From Flammeovirgaceae bacterium (GTDB taxonomy: Bacteria > Bacteroidota > Bacteroidia > Cytophagales > Cyclobacteriaceae): 62,324 nt of DNA. Of the stretch, positions 45,356 to 54,084 are shown piece after piece. The stretch lies in contig JAJTGQ010000012.1 in NCBI GenBank assembly GCA_021299455.1, positions 1 through 62,324 on the forward strand, in the 5' to 3' direction. A program made the translations under genes and the position numbers. The notes under the pieces are model-generated. The model had not been told where the DNA came from. It saw only the letters and a list, made by a program, of their open reading frames with translations, and did not search any database. Position 1 is the stretch's first letter, and every line of letters begins with the position of its first letter.

Positions 45356-46369
45356 CTACATTAGTACCGAGCGAAAATGATCGGGTTTTTTTAGGATTTG
45401 TGCTATTCCATTGCTCACTGAAAGTAGCGGCTGCTGATCAATATGGACAGGCAATTGAAAGGTTTTATGCAGGCGCTCAGCAAGACCTTTGAGTTTTGCG
45501 TGGCCACCCGTTATGAACAACCCATTTTTATAAATATCCCCCGCCAACTCAGGTGGGCAGATTTCTAGTGTTTGCTGAATGCAGTTTAGAATCAACCCAA
45601 AGGGTCGCTCAAGCACACGGCACAAATCAACCTCGTTGATCCAACGTGTGGTAGGAATTCCTTCTCGCAAGTCTTTCCCTTTCACGTGAAGGCCTTGTTT
45701 GGCGGAAGCCAGAGGCTGAAAAAAGCATCCGAGTTGTCTCTTCACAAACTCGGCTGTTTTCAGTCCGATAGCAAGATGGTGTTCACGTCTGAAGTAGTGC
45801 TGAATTTCTTCGTCAAGGACATCGCCTGCGGTGCGCACTGACGTAGATACAGCTACACCTGAAAGAGATATCACTACAATTTCCGTAATACCTCCACCGA
45901 TGTCAACAATTAGCTTCCCTTCTGGTTCTTGTATGTTCAGTCCCATTCCTATTGCTGCTGCGATGGGTTCATAAACAAGATGTGTCTGCCGTGCCGAGAA
46001 TTGGTCGAGCGTATCTCGCAAGGCACGTTGCTCTACGGCCGTTGTGTCTAAGGGAACTCCCGAGACTAAATAATTAAAGCGCCTTAGCATTGAGGGGCGG
46101 CTTATCTTCGCCACCATCTCCCACACCATCTTTTTTGCCGAAGCGCCATCGGAGATCACCCCGCCATGCAGGGGGCGAATAGAATGTAGATACGAATGGG
46201 TTTTCTCTAACATTTGATAAGCCTGTTCGCCCACGGCTTCCACCTTTTGAGTATTGCTATCCACTACAATAACAGATGGCTCACTCAACAACAAATGCGT
46301 CTGATCGCGCAGGAGAGTGTTCGTGTTACCGAGATCTATCGCCAGATCTTGTGTTTTTGAAAATAACAT
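45356..46369 (-). CDS. Isolated MreB-family actin-like protein
   Basis: This 337-residue protein has the actin/MreB fold. Phosphate-1 is DLGNTNTLL (residues 12-20), phosphate-2 is VDIGGGITEIVVIS, and the adenosine loop is LFITGGHAKLKGLAERL. LVYEPIAAAIGMGL is the MreB-specific connecting segment. It is shorter and more divergent than typical cell-shape MreB, and mreC, mreD, mrdA and rodA are not adjacent. It is probably a paralogue of the main mreB. Confidence 0.85.
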   Translation of the reverse strand: MLFSKTQDLAIDLGNTNTLLRDQTHLLLSEPSVIVVDSNTQKVEAVGEQAYQMLEKTHSYLHSIRPLHGGVISDGASAKKMVWEMVAKISRPSMLRRFNYLVSGVPLDTTAVEQRALRDTLDQFSARQTHLVYEPIAAAIGMGLNIQEPEGKLIVDIGGGITEIVVISLSGVAVSTSVRTAGDVLDEEIQHYFRREHHLAIGLKTAEFVKRQLGCFFQPLASAKQGLHVKGKDLREGIPTTRWINEVDLCRVLERPFGLILNCIQQTLEICPPELAGDIYKNGLFITGGHAKLKGLAERLHKTFQLPVHIDQQPLLSVSNGIAQILKKPDHFRSVLM

Positions 46370-46515
46370 TGTGAGGTAAAGCTAGCTAAATCAGTATACC
46401 ACTAAGACAAAAATTGTAAATTTTATGAATTATTCCCATGCGATCAGATCTGCCAAAGGCAAGATCGCCTTCATTCAAGCAGCTTGAAATAATGTGCTAG
46501 TTTGTTTGCATCATT

Positions 46516-46596
46516 TTATTGCCTTCCCACCGGACTCTCATATCCTGTCATCTCCCAATTGCCGAGCGAAGTAGGGATGCAACCAACGGCATCGAC
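46516..46596 (-). pseudogene. Fragment of a second DUF885 gene (3' end only)
   Basis: On the minus strand these bases encode [26 protein letters not shown]-stop-like sequence. This matches the C-terminus of the intact DUF885 gene at 49644-51293 ([24 protein letters not shown]), with about four of five bases identical by eye. No upstream coding part remains. It is the relic of a paralogous gene or a partial duplication. Confidence 0.75.
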
Positions 46597-46616
46597 TTTC
46601 AGTTAATCCATAAACC

Positions 46617-46766
46617 ATGAATCCCACCAACCCTAAAGTCGATTGGTTTTTTAAAAAGGCTATGCCCCGGCAAGAGGAATACAAAGTACTGCACACGCTC
46701 GTACTCAATTGCGGGCTGGTGGAAGAATTGAAATAGGGCTGCCCGCGACTTCTTCAAATCTTCTAG
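46617..46766 (+). pseudogene. Fragment of a YdeI/DUF1801-family gene with a nonsense mutation
   Basis: ATG 46617 opens 39 codons (MNPTNPKVDWFFKKAMPRQ, then EEYKVLHTLVLNCGLVEELK) and ends in TAG 46734-46736. This matches the N-terminus of YdeI/DUF1801-type proteins, whose sequence continues Glu-Leu-Lys-Trp-Gly-x-Pro. Here the Trp codon position is TAG, followed by GCPR and a second stop at 46764. The rest of the gene (about 150 residues) is missing. The Crp/Fnr gene begins 16 bases later. Confidence 0.7.
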
Positions 46767-46781
46767 TCGTATATTCGCTTA

Positions 46782-47381
46782 ATGAATGCAAACTCCATCA
46801 TACAAGCCTCCATTGATTTTGTTGATTCTAAACTGTCGGCTTTGTCAGATGATTGTAAAAAGGACTTTGCAAAGAGGCTTCGGCTCGAGTCGCAACCGGG
46901 AAATACCACATTAGTGAAAGAAGGCGAATTTTCTGACAAGCTATTTTTCATCTATGCGGGCAGTGTACGCGCCTACTATGTAAAGGACGCCAAAAACATA
47001 ACTGATTGGTTTGGATTCGAAAATGATTTTATCTGTGCCATCAACAGTTACTTTCTGAATATTCCCAGTCCACATTATATTGAAACCATAGAACCGGCCA
47101 CACTACTAATTATCAATCGCCAAGACGTAAACTATTTGTGCGATACCTATCACGATTTCGACCGGTTCGGCCGGCTGGCCGTTACTCAAACCATGTTGCA
47201 ATTGCAACAACGCGTTGTCTCACTCCAATTTGAATCCGCTCAACAGAGATATGAAACGTTAACAAAATTGCGGCCTGATATCACGCAACGCGTTCCTCTC
47301 GGCCACATCGCTTCGTACTTGGGTATGACATTAGAAACGCTTAGCCGTGCTCGGCAACCCAGAAAATCGAATTTGATTTAA
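46782..47381 (+). CDS. Crp/Fnr-family transcription regulator
   Basis: This 199-residue protein has a cyclic-nucleotide-binding-type beta-barrel (about residues 25-125), a long dimer helix, and a C-terminal winged helix. The recognition helix reads LGMTLETLSRAR; Glu-x-x-Ser-Arg is the pattern by which FNR reads TTGAT half-sites. The few Cys are not spaced like the FNR iron-sulfur ligands, so the signal it senses is unknown. A TATATTCG (one mismatch from TAnnTTTG) lies at 46770-46777. A perfect FNR-type palindrome overlaps its stop codon. Confidence 0.88.
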   Translation: MNANSIIQASIDFVDSKLSALSDDCKKDFAKRLRLESQPGNTTLVKEGEFSDKLFFIYAGSVRAYYVKDAKNITDWFGFENDFICAINSYFLNIPSPHYIETIEPATLLIINRQDVNYLCDTYHDFDRFGRLAVTQTMLQLQQRVVSLQFESAQQRYETLTKLRPDITQRVPLGHIASYLGMTLETLSRARQPRKSNLI

Positions 47382-47388
47382 ATCAAAT
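47371..47388. promoter_or_regulatory. Perfect FNR-type operator
   Basis: ATTTGATTTAAATCAAAT is an 18-bp perfect palindrome containing TTGAT-N4-ATCAA, the FNR consensus. It overlaps the stop codon of the Crp/Fnr gene and precedes the membrane-protein operon. If it activates from about -41, transcription would start near 47421, just before ATG 47432. Confidence 0.7.
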
Positions 47389-47431
47389 GGCATTGCCGGA
47401 TTTTGCCTCATCTTTCGAAAAAAAACAACTT

Positions 47432-47821
47432 ATGAATGTGGCTTTACTTGTAGCAAACGCGTTGGTGCTACTTACGTTTATCGCGCACACTTTTTGGGGC
47501 GACAAAGAATACAAAATACTTGAGCCCGTAGATGGAAGCACTGACCATCGGGAAAAATGGACTATGGGGCGAGGTGCTTTTCATATCGTATCCGCGGATT
47601 TTTTATTGGCTTTTATCGGGCTAACGCTCATCAACTTTACAGAATACGTAAAAGAGAAATCGCTTCTCCTGACTTTGCTGGCACTTTACTTTTTTGCCTA
47701 CGGATTGGCGTTCTTATTAACGCTTATCATCTCTAAAAAATTTAAAAATAGCTTTTTTAGGCTCGGACAATGGTTGCTTCTGTTTACCATTGCAGGATTA
47801 ATCTATTGGGGAATTGAATGA
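47432..47821 (+). CDS. Four-helix membrane protein of unknown function
   Basis: The protein has about 129 residues from ATG 47432, with four hydrophobic segments. The first begins immediately (MNVALLVANALVLLTFIAHTFWG), followed by a polar stretch with GDKEYKILEP. An in-frame ATG at 47387 would add 15 residues, but it lies inside the FNR-type operator, so 47432 is preferred. The stop overlaps the next ATG (ATGA). It belongs to an uncharacterised small inner-membrane family. Confidence 0.7.
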   Translation: MNVALLVANALVLLTFIAHTFWGDKEYKILEPVDGSTDHREKWTMGRGAFHIVSADFLLAFIGLTLINFTEYVKEKSLLLTLLALYFFAYGLAFLLTLIISKKFKNSFFRLGQWLLLFTIAGLIYWGIE

Positions 47822-48435
47822 GGCACATAACGATTCGTAAAATTCATTTTGTCAGTGGCATAACGCTTACCATTTTCATTGGCCTTCATTTGGCTAATCA
47901 TTTAGCGAGTATAGCCGGTGTGGATAGGCATATTGAATGGATGAGTGCGTTACGTCACTTCTATCGCGCACCCATCATTGAATTTTTACTTTTAGCGGCT
48001 GTGCTGATGCAGATGTATTCCGGCATACGGCTCTTTTTAACGAAAAGAAAAACCACAAAAATTGGATTTGAAAAGCTACACGTCTTCTCTGGTTTGTATC
48101 TGGCTGTGTTTTTAGTCATTCATGTAAGCGCGGTTCTTGCTGGAAGGTTTATCCTTCACCTTGATACAAATTTTTACTTTGGTGCTGCGGGTCTAAATTC
48201 CTTTCCTGTCAACTTGTTTTTTATTCCTTACTATAGTCTTGCTATTCTCTCCTTTTTCGGTCATATCGCAGCTATCCATCATTGTAAAATGAAAAACACT
48301 ATATGGGGAGTATCGGTGCATGTGCAATCCAAAGCTATTTTAATTTTGGGGGCATTGGTTATGTTACTCATTCTTTATGGAATGACTAATGAATTTATGG
48401 GAGCCACAATACCTGAAGAATACAGACTTTATTGA
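47818..48435 (+). CDS. His-rich membrane protein, cytochrome-b-like
   Basis: This 205-residue protein has five hydrophobic segments and several His residues inside or at their edges: GLHLANHLAS in the first helix, EKLHVFSG and LVIHVSAV in the middle, and FFGHIAAIHH near the C-terminus. This pattern resembles the di-heme membrane anchors of succinate dehydrogenase or b-type cytochromes, so heme binding is plausible but unproven. It is translationally coupled to the upstream membrane gene and follows an FNR-type operator. Confidence 0.7.
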   Translation: MRHITIRKIHFVSGITLTIFIGLHLANHLASIAGVDRHIEWMSALRHFYRAPIIEFLLLAAVLMQMYSGIRLFLTKRKTTKIGFEKLHVFSGLYLAVFLVIHVSAVLAGRFILHLDTNFYFGAAGLNSFPVNLFFIPYYSLAILSFFGHIAAIHHCKMKNTIWGVSVHVQSKAILILGALVMLLILYGMTNEFMGATIPEEYRLY

Positions 48436-48445
48436 AGTTCCACAT

Positions 48446-48949
48446 ATGAAAGTTATCAATGTCCACCAGCGAATCATTCATCAACCCAAATCGGCTGTGG
48501 TGGAATTATTCAATACGTTGGCCTCTAAAAATGATTTGATGTTAGCCACCCACAAATGGCCAGCTATGAAGTTAGATAATGGGCTAACAGTGGGCTCCAA
48601 AGGAGGACACGGGCCGATTCGCTATACGGTAGAAGCGTACTCATCTGGAGAGTTGATTCAATTTCGATTTTCAAAGCCTCGTGGCTTTCATGGTTTTCAT
48701 CGTTTTGACATTGTTGCATTGGGTAATCACACAACTGAAATCAGACACATCATTGACATGCATACTTCGGGGTTCGCTTTGCTAACCTGGCCGTTGGCAA
48801 TCAGGTGGCTACATGATGCGCTGATCGAAGATGCCTTTGACAAAACGGAAAATCATTTCCTATCTCAAAAGAAAACCACACGTTGGAGTGCTTGGGTAAA
48901 ATTTCTTCGATGGTTGAGTTTACGTTTCTCCAACCATTATGTTTGGTGA
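48446..48949 (+). CDS. SRPBCC-family (START-like) protein
   Basis: This 167-residue protein has the SRPBCC helix-grip fold pattern. An N-terminal strand and helix (VHQRIIHQPKSAVVELFNTLASKND) are followed by TRYTVE-like strands (IRYTVEAYSSGELIQFRF) and a C-terminal helix. Such proteins bind hydrophobic ligands in a central pocket. ATG 48446 is preferred over a longer frame that would overlap the upstream gene. It lies ten bases after that gene's stop. Confidence 0.75.
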   Translation: MKVINVHQRIIHQPKSAVVELFNTLASKNDLMLATHKWPAMKLDNGLTVGSKGGHGPIRYTVEAYSSGELIQFRFSKPRGFHGFHRFDIVALGNHTTEIRHIIDMHTSGFALLTWPLAIRWLHDALIEDAFDKTENHFLSQKKTTRWSAWVKFLRWLSLRFSNHYVW

Positions 48950-49053
48950 GAAGTTCTTAGCTATCGGCAGAATCAAAATTTAGTCATTGGTTGAGCAATC
49001 GTTCGAGGCTATTACCTAGTTTTACTTTTAGATCAAACAATGATTGGATTAAC

Positions 49054-49593
49054 ATGGAAAACATGAAAGAAGCTCAGGCCGATATGCGTATTGGCTATAT
49101 GAATGGTTCCATCGGAATAGTTGTGTCGGGCACGATGTGGCTCACCTCCGGATTGGTCGCTTTGGTTGACACCTCCGCTCATGCCATCTGGGCATTATTG
49201 ATTGGTGGCGTTTTTATCTTCCCCGTTAGCAGTGTAATTGAAAAAATAATCGGGCAACGTGGAGCACATTCAAAAGGAAACCCGCTGGGTGCGCTCGCCA
49301 TGGAAGGTACCATTTGGATGATCATGTGCCTGCCTTTGGCTTACGGCTTATCCCTTCTTCATCATGAGTGGTTCTTTCAGGGAATGCTGATAATTATTGG
49401 CGGTCGTTATCTGACATTTGCCACTATTTATGGTCTGCGGTTGTATTGGATATTGGGTGCGTTACTGGGCGGGGCGGGTTACGTGTTGTTTAGTTTTCAA
49501 CAGGCGAGTTATGTTTCAGCATTAACGGGTGGAACAATTGAAATTATGTTTGGAATCTTTATGTTGATAAGGCTGAAAAAGATTCGAAAATAA
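49054..49593 (+). CDS. DUF7010-like membrane protein
   Basis: This 179-residue protein has six hydrophobic segments after a short N-terminal acidic stretch (MENMKEAQADMRIGYMNG). The spacing resembles small integral membrane proteins of the DUF7010 type. ATG 49054 is preferred to TTG 48991. Function unknown. It ends 50 bases before the convergent DUF885 gene. Confidence 0.7.
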   Translation: MENMKEAQADMRIGYMNGSIGIVVSGTMWLTSGLVALVDTSAHAIWALLIGGVFIFPVSSVIEKIIGQRGAHSKGNPLGALAMEGTIWMIMCLPLAYGLSLLHHEWFFQGMLIIIGGRYLTFATIYGLRLYWILGALLGGAGYVLFSFQQASYVSALTGGTIEIMFGIFMLIRLKKIRK

Positions 49594-49643
49594 AATTTTG
49601 AGACTTTCAATTGGTGTTCATTCTATTGAACAAAAATCTGAAA

Positions 49644-51293
49644 TCACTTCATCGCCTTCACCAATGGGCTCTTGTCACCCGTCATCTCCCAATGGCCGAG
49701 CGAGGTAGGGATGCATCCAATTGCATTGAGTTGATCGAAAAAGTCTTTCACGTGGAATGGCTGCTGCTTCGATTCTTTCTGTCTTGCAAATTCTGCCAAA
49801 GCACCTTCGAGCAAGTACTTGCCAGTGATATAGCTTGAACCGTAGCCTGGCTGGCGCATGTAGAGGTGTTGTTCAAAAATCAACAAGTCTTTTTCGGTTT
49901 TCATCCAACCGCGAGGTGTGTAGTCGGCATGAATTTTTCCTGCCTCTTCCATCGTCAATTCGTTAGCGTGAGCATACAATGAACCAAGGCCGCGCGCGGC
50001 ACGCTGGGCAATCATGATGTATACAATTTCTTTCACGCGCGGATCATCGTTGTACAAGCCCGCTTGCATAAACATTTCTTCCACGGCCGTGGCGGTACCC
50101 TCATTGCGCGAGTCAAAAATATTGTACAGCAAGGGCTCCCTGCGGATGTTGCTGGAGTGCGGCTCGTTATCCATCCGAGCCAATTCAAACCAATGGTAGA
50201 AATGTGAATAGAGCGGACGCGGATCGTGATGAAGGCCGATGATAAAAAAGTTACGCTTCTCAGCGGGCACAAATTTGCCAAGATGGGCACGCAAAGCCGG
50301 CTCGAAATAATTTTTCACTGTCACAATCGAGTCCTTATCCAGAAAACTCAACAGGCTCTTGGCTGCGCGTTCGGTTAGTGCCGCAAAGGCTTCCGGAGTA
50401 TCCGCTGGTTTTAGTTCGGGTAACTTTCGGTTGCGATGTTCTTCTAATTTCAAACCAGTCCAAGCGCGGGCAAGTTCGCGTTTCAGCAGCAGCACTTCGT
50501 CTTCCCACGTGAGTGGAACTAAATGTACATTTTGCTGATACCACGTGTAGTTTTCTTTTCCAATACCAGAAGGGCCCGTTTTGGAGACCGATTGATTTTC
50601 GAGCCAAGTTGCCAAGTCGTTCGTAGAGGCAATCGCTTCTTTCACCACGGTTATTACATCAGATTGCTCGCTCACACCAGGCATTGAAAGAATGCTTTCC
50701 AAATCTTTGCTTTGCGTTTTGATATCGCGAATGCCAGCAATCCACAAATCTTTGGCATTGCCTGTAAGGTTTACTTTTGCTTGTTCATTCAAAGGCACTA
50801 TCACACGAAGTTGATTTACCAGTTTGTCTTTGCTTTCGCTTGTGAGCGGAAAGGCATACTTCCACACATCGACAATGGCCGCGTGAGTAGGGCCTTCGTG
50901 GGCGGGCACATCACTACGCTCCATGTACAATGTCTTGTAAAAAGCCGGGTCACGCTCCCACGGGCGCATCACGCGATGATCGAAATCCAAACCATTCATC
51001 TCGGCCTTCACGATGTACCAATCTACCTGTTGATTGACCGCCCAGCCGCTAGTGTCAAAATTAGTTAAGCGCTGTTGCCACTTACCCAGTTCCTCTTGCT
51101 GCTTTTTCATGGAAGCCACAGAATAGTCTGGTGTGGCGTCTTTTAGTGGAGGGCGCTGAAATTCTCGCCATTCTTTGAACAACGTTTCCAATTCAGCATA
51201 GGTCTTAGCTTTCGGAGCATTACTGGTTTCAACTGGTGTTGAGCAACTGATGACAATAAGTATCAGCAAAAGAGCGAGAGCAGATTGTTTCAT
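49644..51293 (-). CDS. DUF885-family lipoprotein
   Basis: This is an exported protein of 549 residues with a lipoprotein signal ([10 protein letters not shown], Cys about residue 17) and a DUF885 domain. DUF885 is a metallopeptidase-like helical domain with conserved His and Glu residues. [47 protein letters not shown] carries the Glu and Arg near the active site, and the C-terminus is [15 protein letters not shown] 51293 is chosen because the signal begins there. A 3'-end fragment of a paralogue lies at 46516-46596. Confidence 0.85.
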   Translation of the reverse strand: MKQSALALLLILIVISCSTPVETSNAPKAKTYAELETLFKEWREFQRPPLKDATPDYSVASMKKQQEELGKWQQRLTNFDTSGWAVNQQVDWYIVKAEMNGLDFDHRVMRPWERDPAFYKTLYMERSDVPAHEGPTHAAIVDVWKYAFPLTSESKDKLVNQLRVIVPLNEQAKVNLTGNAKDLWIAGIRDIKTQSKDLESILSMPGVSEQSDVITVVKEAIASTNDLATWLENQSVSKTGPSGIGKENYTWYQQNVHLVPLTWEDEVLLLKRELARAWTGLKLEEHRNRKLPELKPADTPEAFAALTERAAKSLLSFLDKDSIVTVKNYFEPALRAHLGKFVPAEKRNFFIIGLHHDPRPLYSHFYHWFELARMDNEPHSSNIRREPLLYNIFDSRNEGTATAVEEMFMQAGLYNDDPRVKEIVYIMIAQRAARGLGSLYAHANELTMEEAGKIHADYTPRGWMKTEKDLLIFEQHLYMRQPGYGSSYITGKYLLEGALAEFARQKESKQQPFHVKDFFDQLNAIGCIPTSLGHWEMTGDKSPLVKAMK

Positions 51294-51366
51294 AGTGACG
51301 TTAATTGGTACTTTCGTGGTTCGTGACAAATTTAAGCGAATAATTGACAGTCAAAACGCGTTCTTA

Positions 51367-51380
51367 TATAACCGGTTATA
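51367..51380. promoter_or_regulatory. Perfect 14-bp palindrome upstream of the MOSC gene
   Basis: TATAACCGGTTATA is a perfect palindrome ending six bases before ATG 51387, in the 93-bp gap divergent from the DUF885 gene. Its position suits a repressor site or a small hairpin over the start of the MOSC gene. I do not recognise the regulator. Confidence 0.4.
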
Positions 51381-51386
51381 GCGAGA

Positions 51387-51857
51387 ATGGAAATCAAAGA
51401 ATTGATGAACCTATTTGCACAACCCGGAAGGGTAGCGTCTATTTCTATCCGACCCAAGCGGATGGGTCCTGTGAAAATGGTGGATGCTGTGTTGGCCATT
51501 CAAAACAAAGGCCTGGAAGGCGATCGAAGCAAAGGTGGCAACCGACAAGTGACATTCATTCAAAAAGAACACATCATTACTGTGGCTTCGTTTCTGGGAA
51601 AGACCGATTTAGACTATACGCTTACTCGAAGAAACGTATTGGTAGAGGGTATCAATCTGCTTTCGCTGAAAGGCAAACGATTCCAAATTGGTGAAGCTGT
51701 ATTTGAATATTCCGGTGAATGTCATCCTTGCTCGCGCATGGAAGAAGCATTGGGTGCGGGCGGATACAATGCCATGCGTGGACATGGCGGAATTACAGCA
51801 AAAATAGTTTTAAGTGGATTGATAAAAATCAATGATCGCCTTGTTGCCAAGATCTAA
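51387..51857 (+). CDS. MOSC-domain protein
   Basis: This 156-residue stand-alone MOSC domain is related to the C-terminal domain of molybdenum-cofactor sulfurase. The conserved Cys is in YSGECHPCSRM (about residue 112), and ARRN-like TRRNVLVEGINL and GHGGI are the other family marks. It may handle sulfur or reduced-molybdenum compounds. Its last four bases overlap the 3' end of the convergent TPR gene. Confidence 0.88.
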   Translation: MEIKELMNLFAQPGRVASISIRPKRMGPVKMVDAVLAIQNKGLEGDRSKGGNRQVTFIQKEHIITVASFLGKTDLDYTLTRRNVLVEGINLLSLKGKRFQIGEAVFEYSGECHPCSRMEEALGAGGYNAMRGHGGITAKIVLSGLIKINDRLVAKI

Positions 51858-53809
51858 TTCACAATCGGCTTCTCCTCCGCAAAATCTCCCCTCAAATTTC
51901 TAAAGCGCTTTCGGGCTTCGGCAGCATAAACACTACCGGGATATTTGTTTAAGAAATCGCGGTAGATCTCCATTGCCTTGTCTTTGTTTTTAAGGTGTCG
52001 CTCGTAAATATCCGCTTGCAAAAATACCGCATCATCTGTCAAAATTTCTTCCGGATACTCTTTGGCGATTTTTTCCAAAAGTGCAATCGCCTGATCAAAT
52101 TGTCCTTGTTTCATTCGAATGTTCGCTTCGAGCCAATAGACGTCATCTTGGATAGTACTTGCCAGTTTGGTGTCAACTATTTCTACCAGTGAAAGCCCAT
52201 CTTTCGTCTGTAGAATCTTTCCTTTGAAATTTAATTCCGATAGTTCTGTCGTTGTGAGCCAAGCGTTTTTCTTTGGCTGAAATTTTTCCAGTCGCATAAG
52301 CGCTTCTGTCATTTTGTTTTGGGCTAACAGCAATTCGATGGCTGCAAATTCTCTCAACCCTGCTCCTGTAGAATCAAACGCTGTATTTTCCTTTATCCGC
52401 ATGCTTAACTCGAGCGCGTCATTGGCGATTTCGCGCGTGGTGGCTTGTTTTAAAATATCTAAGTGTTCTTGCGCCAATTTGAAATCGCCTTTGTAGTAAG
52501 ATAACTTTGCGTTGCGCAATTTCGCCTCGTAGCCGAGTGGCGTTTCGCGCTGCGACTTTTCTACTTGAGAATAAAGGAGCGTGGCTTCCCAAGGTTCTTC
52601 TTTCAACAAATAAATATCTCCCAGTTCAACTTTTGACTGATTGCGAAGTTGTCCAGATGCTTTTTGATCTGCGATCAATCGGTTAAGTACTACGACCGAA
52701 GAGTCCAACTCGTTGAGGTAGTAGGCGTGTAAAAGCGCTTCACTCAAACGGGCATCAAAGGAACTTGGGTGATCTGGATATCGGGAACGAAACTGCGCGA
52801 ATTCTTTGATCAGGTATCGAACAGAATCTTTGTTAACGGGGAAGCTGTTTTTTACCTGCGCCTCTCGTGTCTTGATCAGGCCTAGTTGAGCGGGTAAAAA
52901 GTTAGGCGTATTTATAAATTCTTTGATGACATATAGAAACGCTCTGTCTGCGTTTTTGTAATCTTTGTTGTTCAAAGCAATTTGGGCTATCTCTAGTGTT
53001 TTAGATTGTTCTTTCCGAAATCTTTTGTCGTAAGCCCGAGCCTGAATAAATGCACCGTAGAAATTTTTAGACTGCAGATTCGTCCAAATCAGCAAATCAC
53101 TGTATACTTCTGAGTCTTGATTTTTTTGAACTCTGTCTGTCAACAAGTTTTCTAGGCTCTCCAACTCTTCCGGCTTTGTTAACAAAAGTTGCATCAAATT
53201 TTTTATATAGCCAGAGTTGGTGGGTGTTTGGGTGACATAGTCCAGGTATTCACCCACCATTTCATCCCTTTTCCCCTGAATCCGATAGAGATTAGCAAGT
53301 TCAAGTGCAAACGCGTGAGGGTTGTTGGCCGCAACACGGCTTTGCTTTAATGCAAAGATGCTGTAGTCAACCAAATTTCTCGAGGCTAAGTAATCGGAGA
53401 TTGTTTTGGCTTTATAGGCGTCATCAGCGTTTGTTTTAATAAGTGCTTTTAAATATTTGTCTGCCTTCGTTACATCACCAGATCTCAAGTAGAGTATTCC
53501 TAAGTCCAGTCGATAGTTTAATCGATCCTCTCGTCTGATCAATTTTTCGATGTAATCTTCAGCTTGTTTAAAGTTCCCCAACTCAATCATTAGGTTGAAG
53601 TAGCTAGTGTGGATAGATGAAGCGTTTTGGGGATTTTTAGAAAGTTGTTGAAAAGCCGCCAGTGCTTTATTTTTTTCACCCCGCAATAGATACTCATTCG
53701 CAATCTGAATTTCTTGAGTTTCTTGTGCAGTTGCTAGTTGTGCACAAAGGAGCGCTAGTATTGTATTAAATATTAAATTTTTAAATTTTTTGTATTTGTA
53801 GTTATCCAT
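51854..53809 (-). CDS. Exported TPR-repeat protein
   Basis: This 651-residue protein has a signal peptide (NTILALLCAQLATAQ) and more than a dozen tetratricopeptide-like helical hairpins across the mature chain (ANEYLLRGEKNKALAAFQQL, VELGDIYLLKEEPWEATLLY, DDAVFLQADIYERHLKNKDKAMEIYRDFL). The last repeat ends PGSVYAAEARKRFRNLRG, as in YbgF/BamD-type repeats. It is probably a periplasmic scaffold. The 258-bp gene-free stretch upstream of its ATG holds the candidate origin. Confidence 0.88.
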   Translation of the reverse strand: MDNYKYKKFKNLIFNTILALLCAQLATAQETQEIQIANEYLLRGEKNKALAAFQQLSKNPQNASSIHTSYFNLMIELGNFKQAEDYIEKLIRREDRLNYRLDLGILYLRSGDVTKADKYLKALIKTNADDAYKAKTISDYLASRNLVDYSIFALKQSRVAANNPHAFALELANLYRIQGKRDEMVGEYLDYVTQTPTNSGYIKNLMQLLLTKPEELESLENLLTDRVQKNQDSEVYSDLLIWTNLQSKNFYGAFIQARAYDKRFRKEQSKTLEIAQIALNNKDYKNADRAFLYVIKEFINTPNFLPAQLGLIKTREAQVKNSFPVNKDSVRYLIKEFAQFRSRYPDHPSSFDARLSEALLHAYYLNELDSSVVVLNRLIADQKASGQLRNQSKVELGDIYLLKEEPWEATLLYSQVEKSQRETPLGYEAKLRNAKLSYYKGDFKLAQEHLDILKQATTREIANDALELSMRIKENTAFDSTGAGLREFAAIELLLAQNKMTEALMRLEKFQPKKNAWLTTTELSELNFKGKILQTKDGLSLVEIVDTKLASTIQDDVYWLEANIRMKQGQFDQAIALLEKIAKEYPEEILTDDAVFLQADIYERHLKNKDKAMEIYRDFLNKYPGSVYAAEARKRFRNLRGDFAEEKPIVN

Positions 53810-54084
53810 GTGGATATGTTGAAAACTTCAGCTGGTTTATAGCTTGGTTGATTAAATATGGACTAGTATTCGTGTTTAGGTTTGTTTGGCGGCTAGTGTG
53901 GCTAAATTAACATTTTGTTGTGGAATGTGAATAACTTCTAGACGCTTTGTTTATAGTTGGTAGATTGTGTTAGACCTAGTAGTTGTCAACGTATGACTAG
54001 AGTGTTTGTTTTATTTTTAGGACATGTGACTAGGTTTGAAGTAATCCACACGTTGTAGCTTGGTTATTCAGAACTTTATCAACA
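53763..54084. other. Candidate replication origin (DnaA-box cluster with AT-rich run)
   Basis: 53763-53800 is almost pure A/T. Four DnaA-box-like 9-mers follow: TGTGGATAT (53809-53817, minus-strand ATATCCACA), TGTGAATAA (53926-53934, minus-strand TTATTCACA, an exact TTWTNCACA), TAATCCACA (54042-54050) and TTATCAACA (54076-54084). Three GACTAG repeats (53861, 53995, 54028) and a TAGCTTGGTT direct repeat (53840 and 54056) add structure. The gene-free part is 53810-54067. Inference from motif density only. Confidence 0.35.

Noticed and set aside
49744-49759. Third parS-like 16-mer (TCTTTCACGTGGAATG)
   Set aside because: Three mismatches to parS, inside the DUF885 coding region, and similar CACGTG cores occur at other coding places (near 31345 and 45690), so this level of match is not informative.
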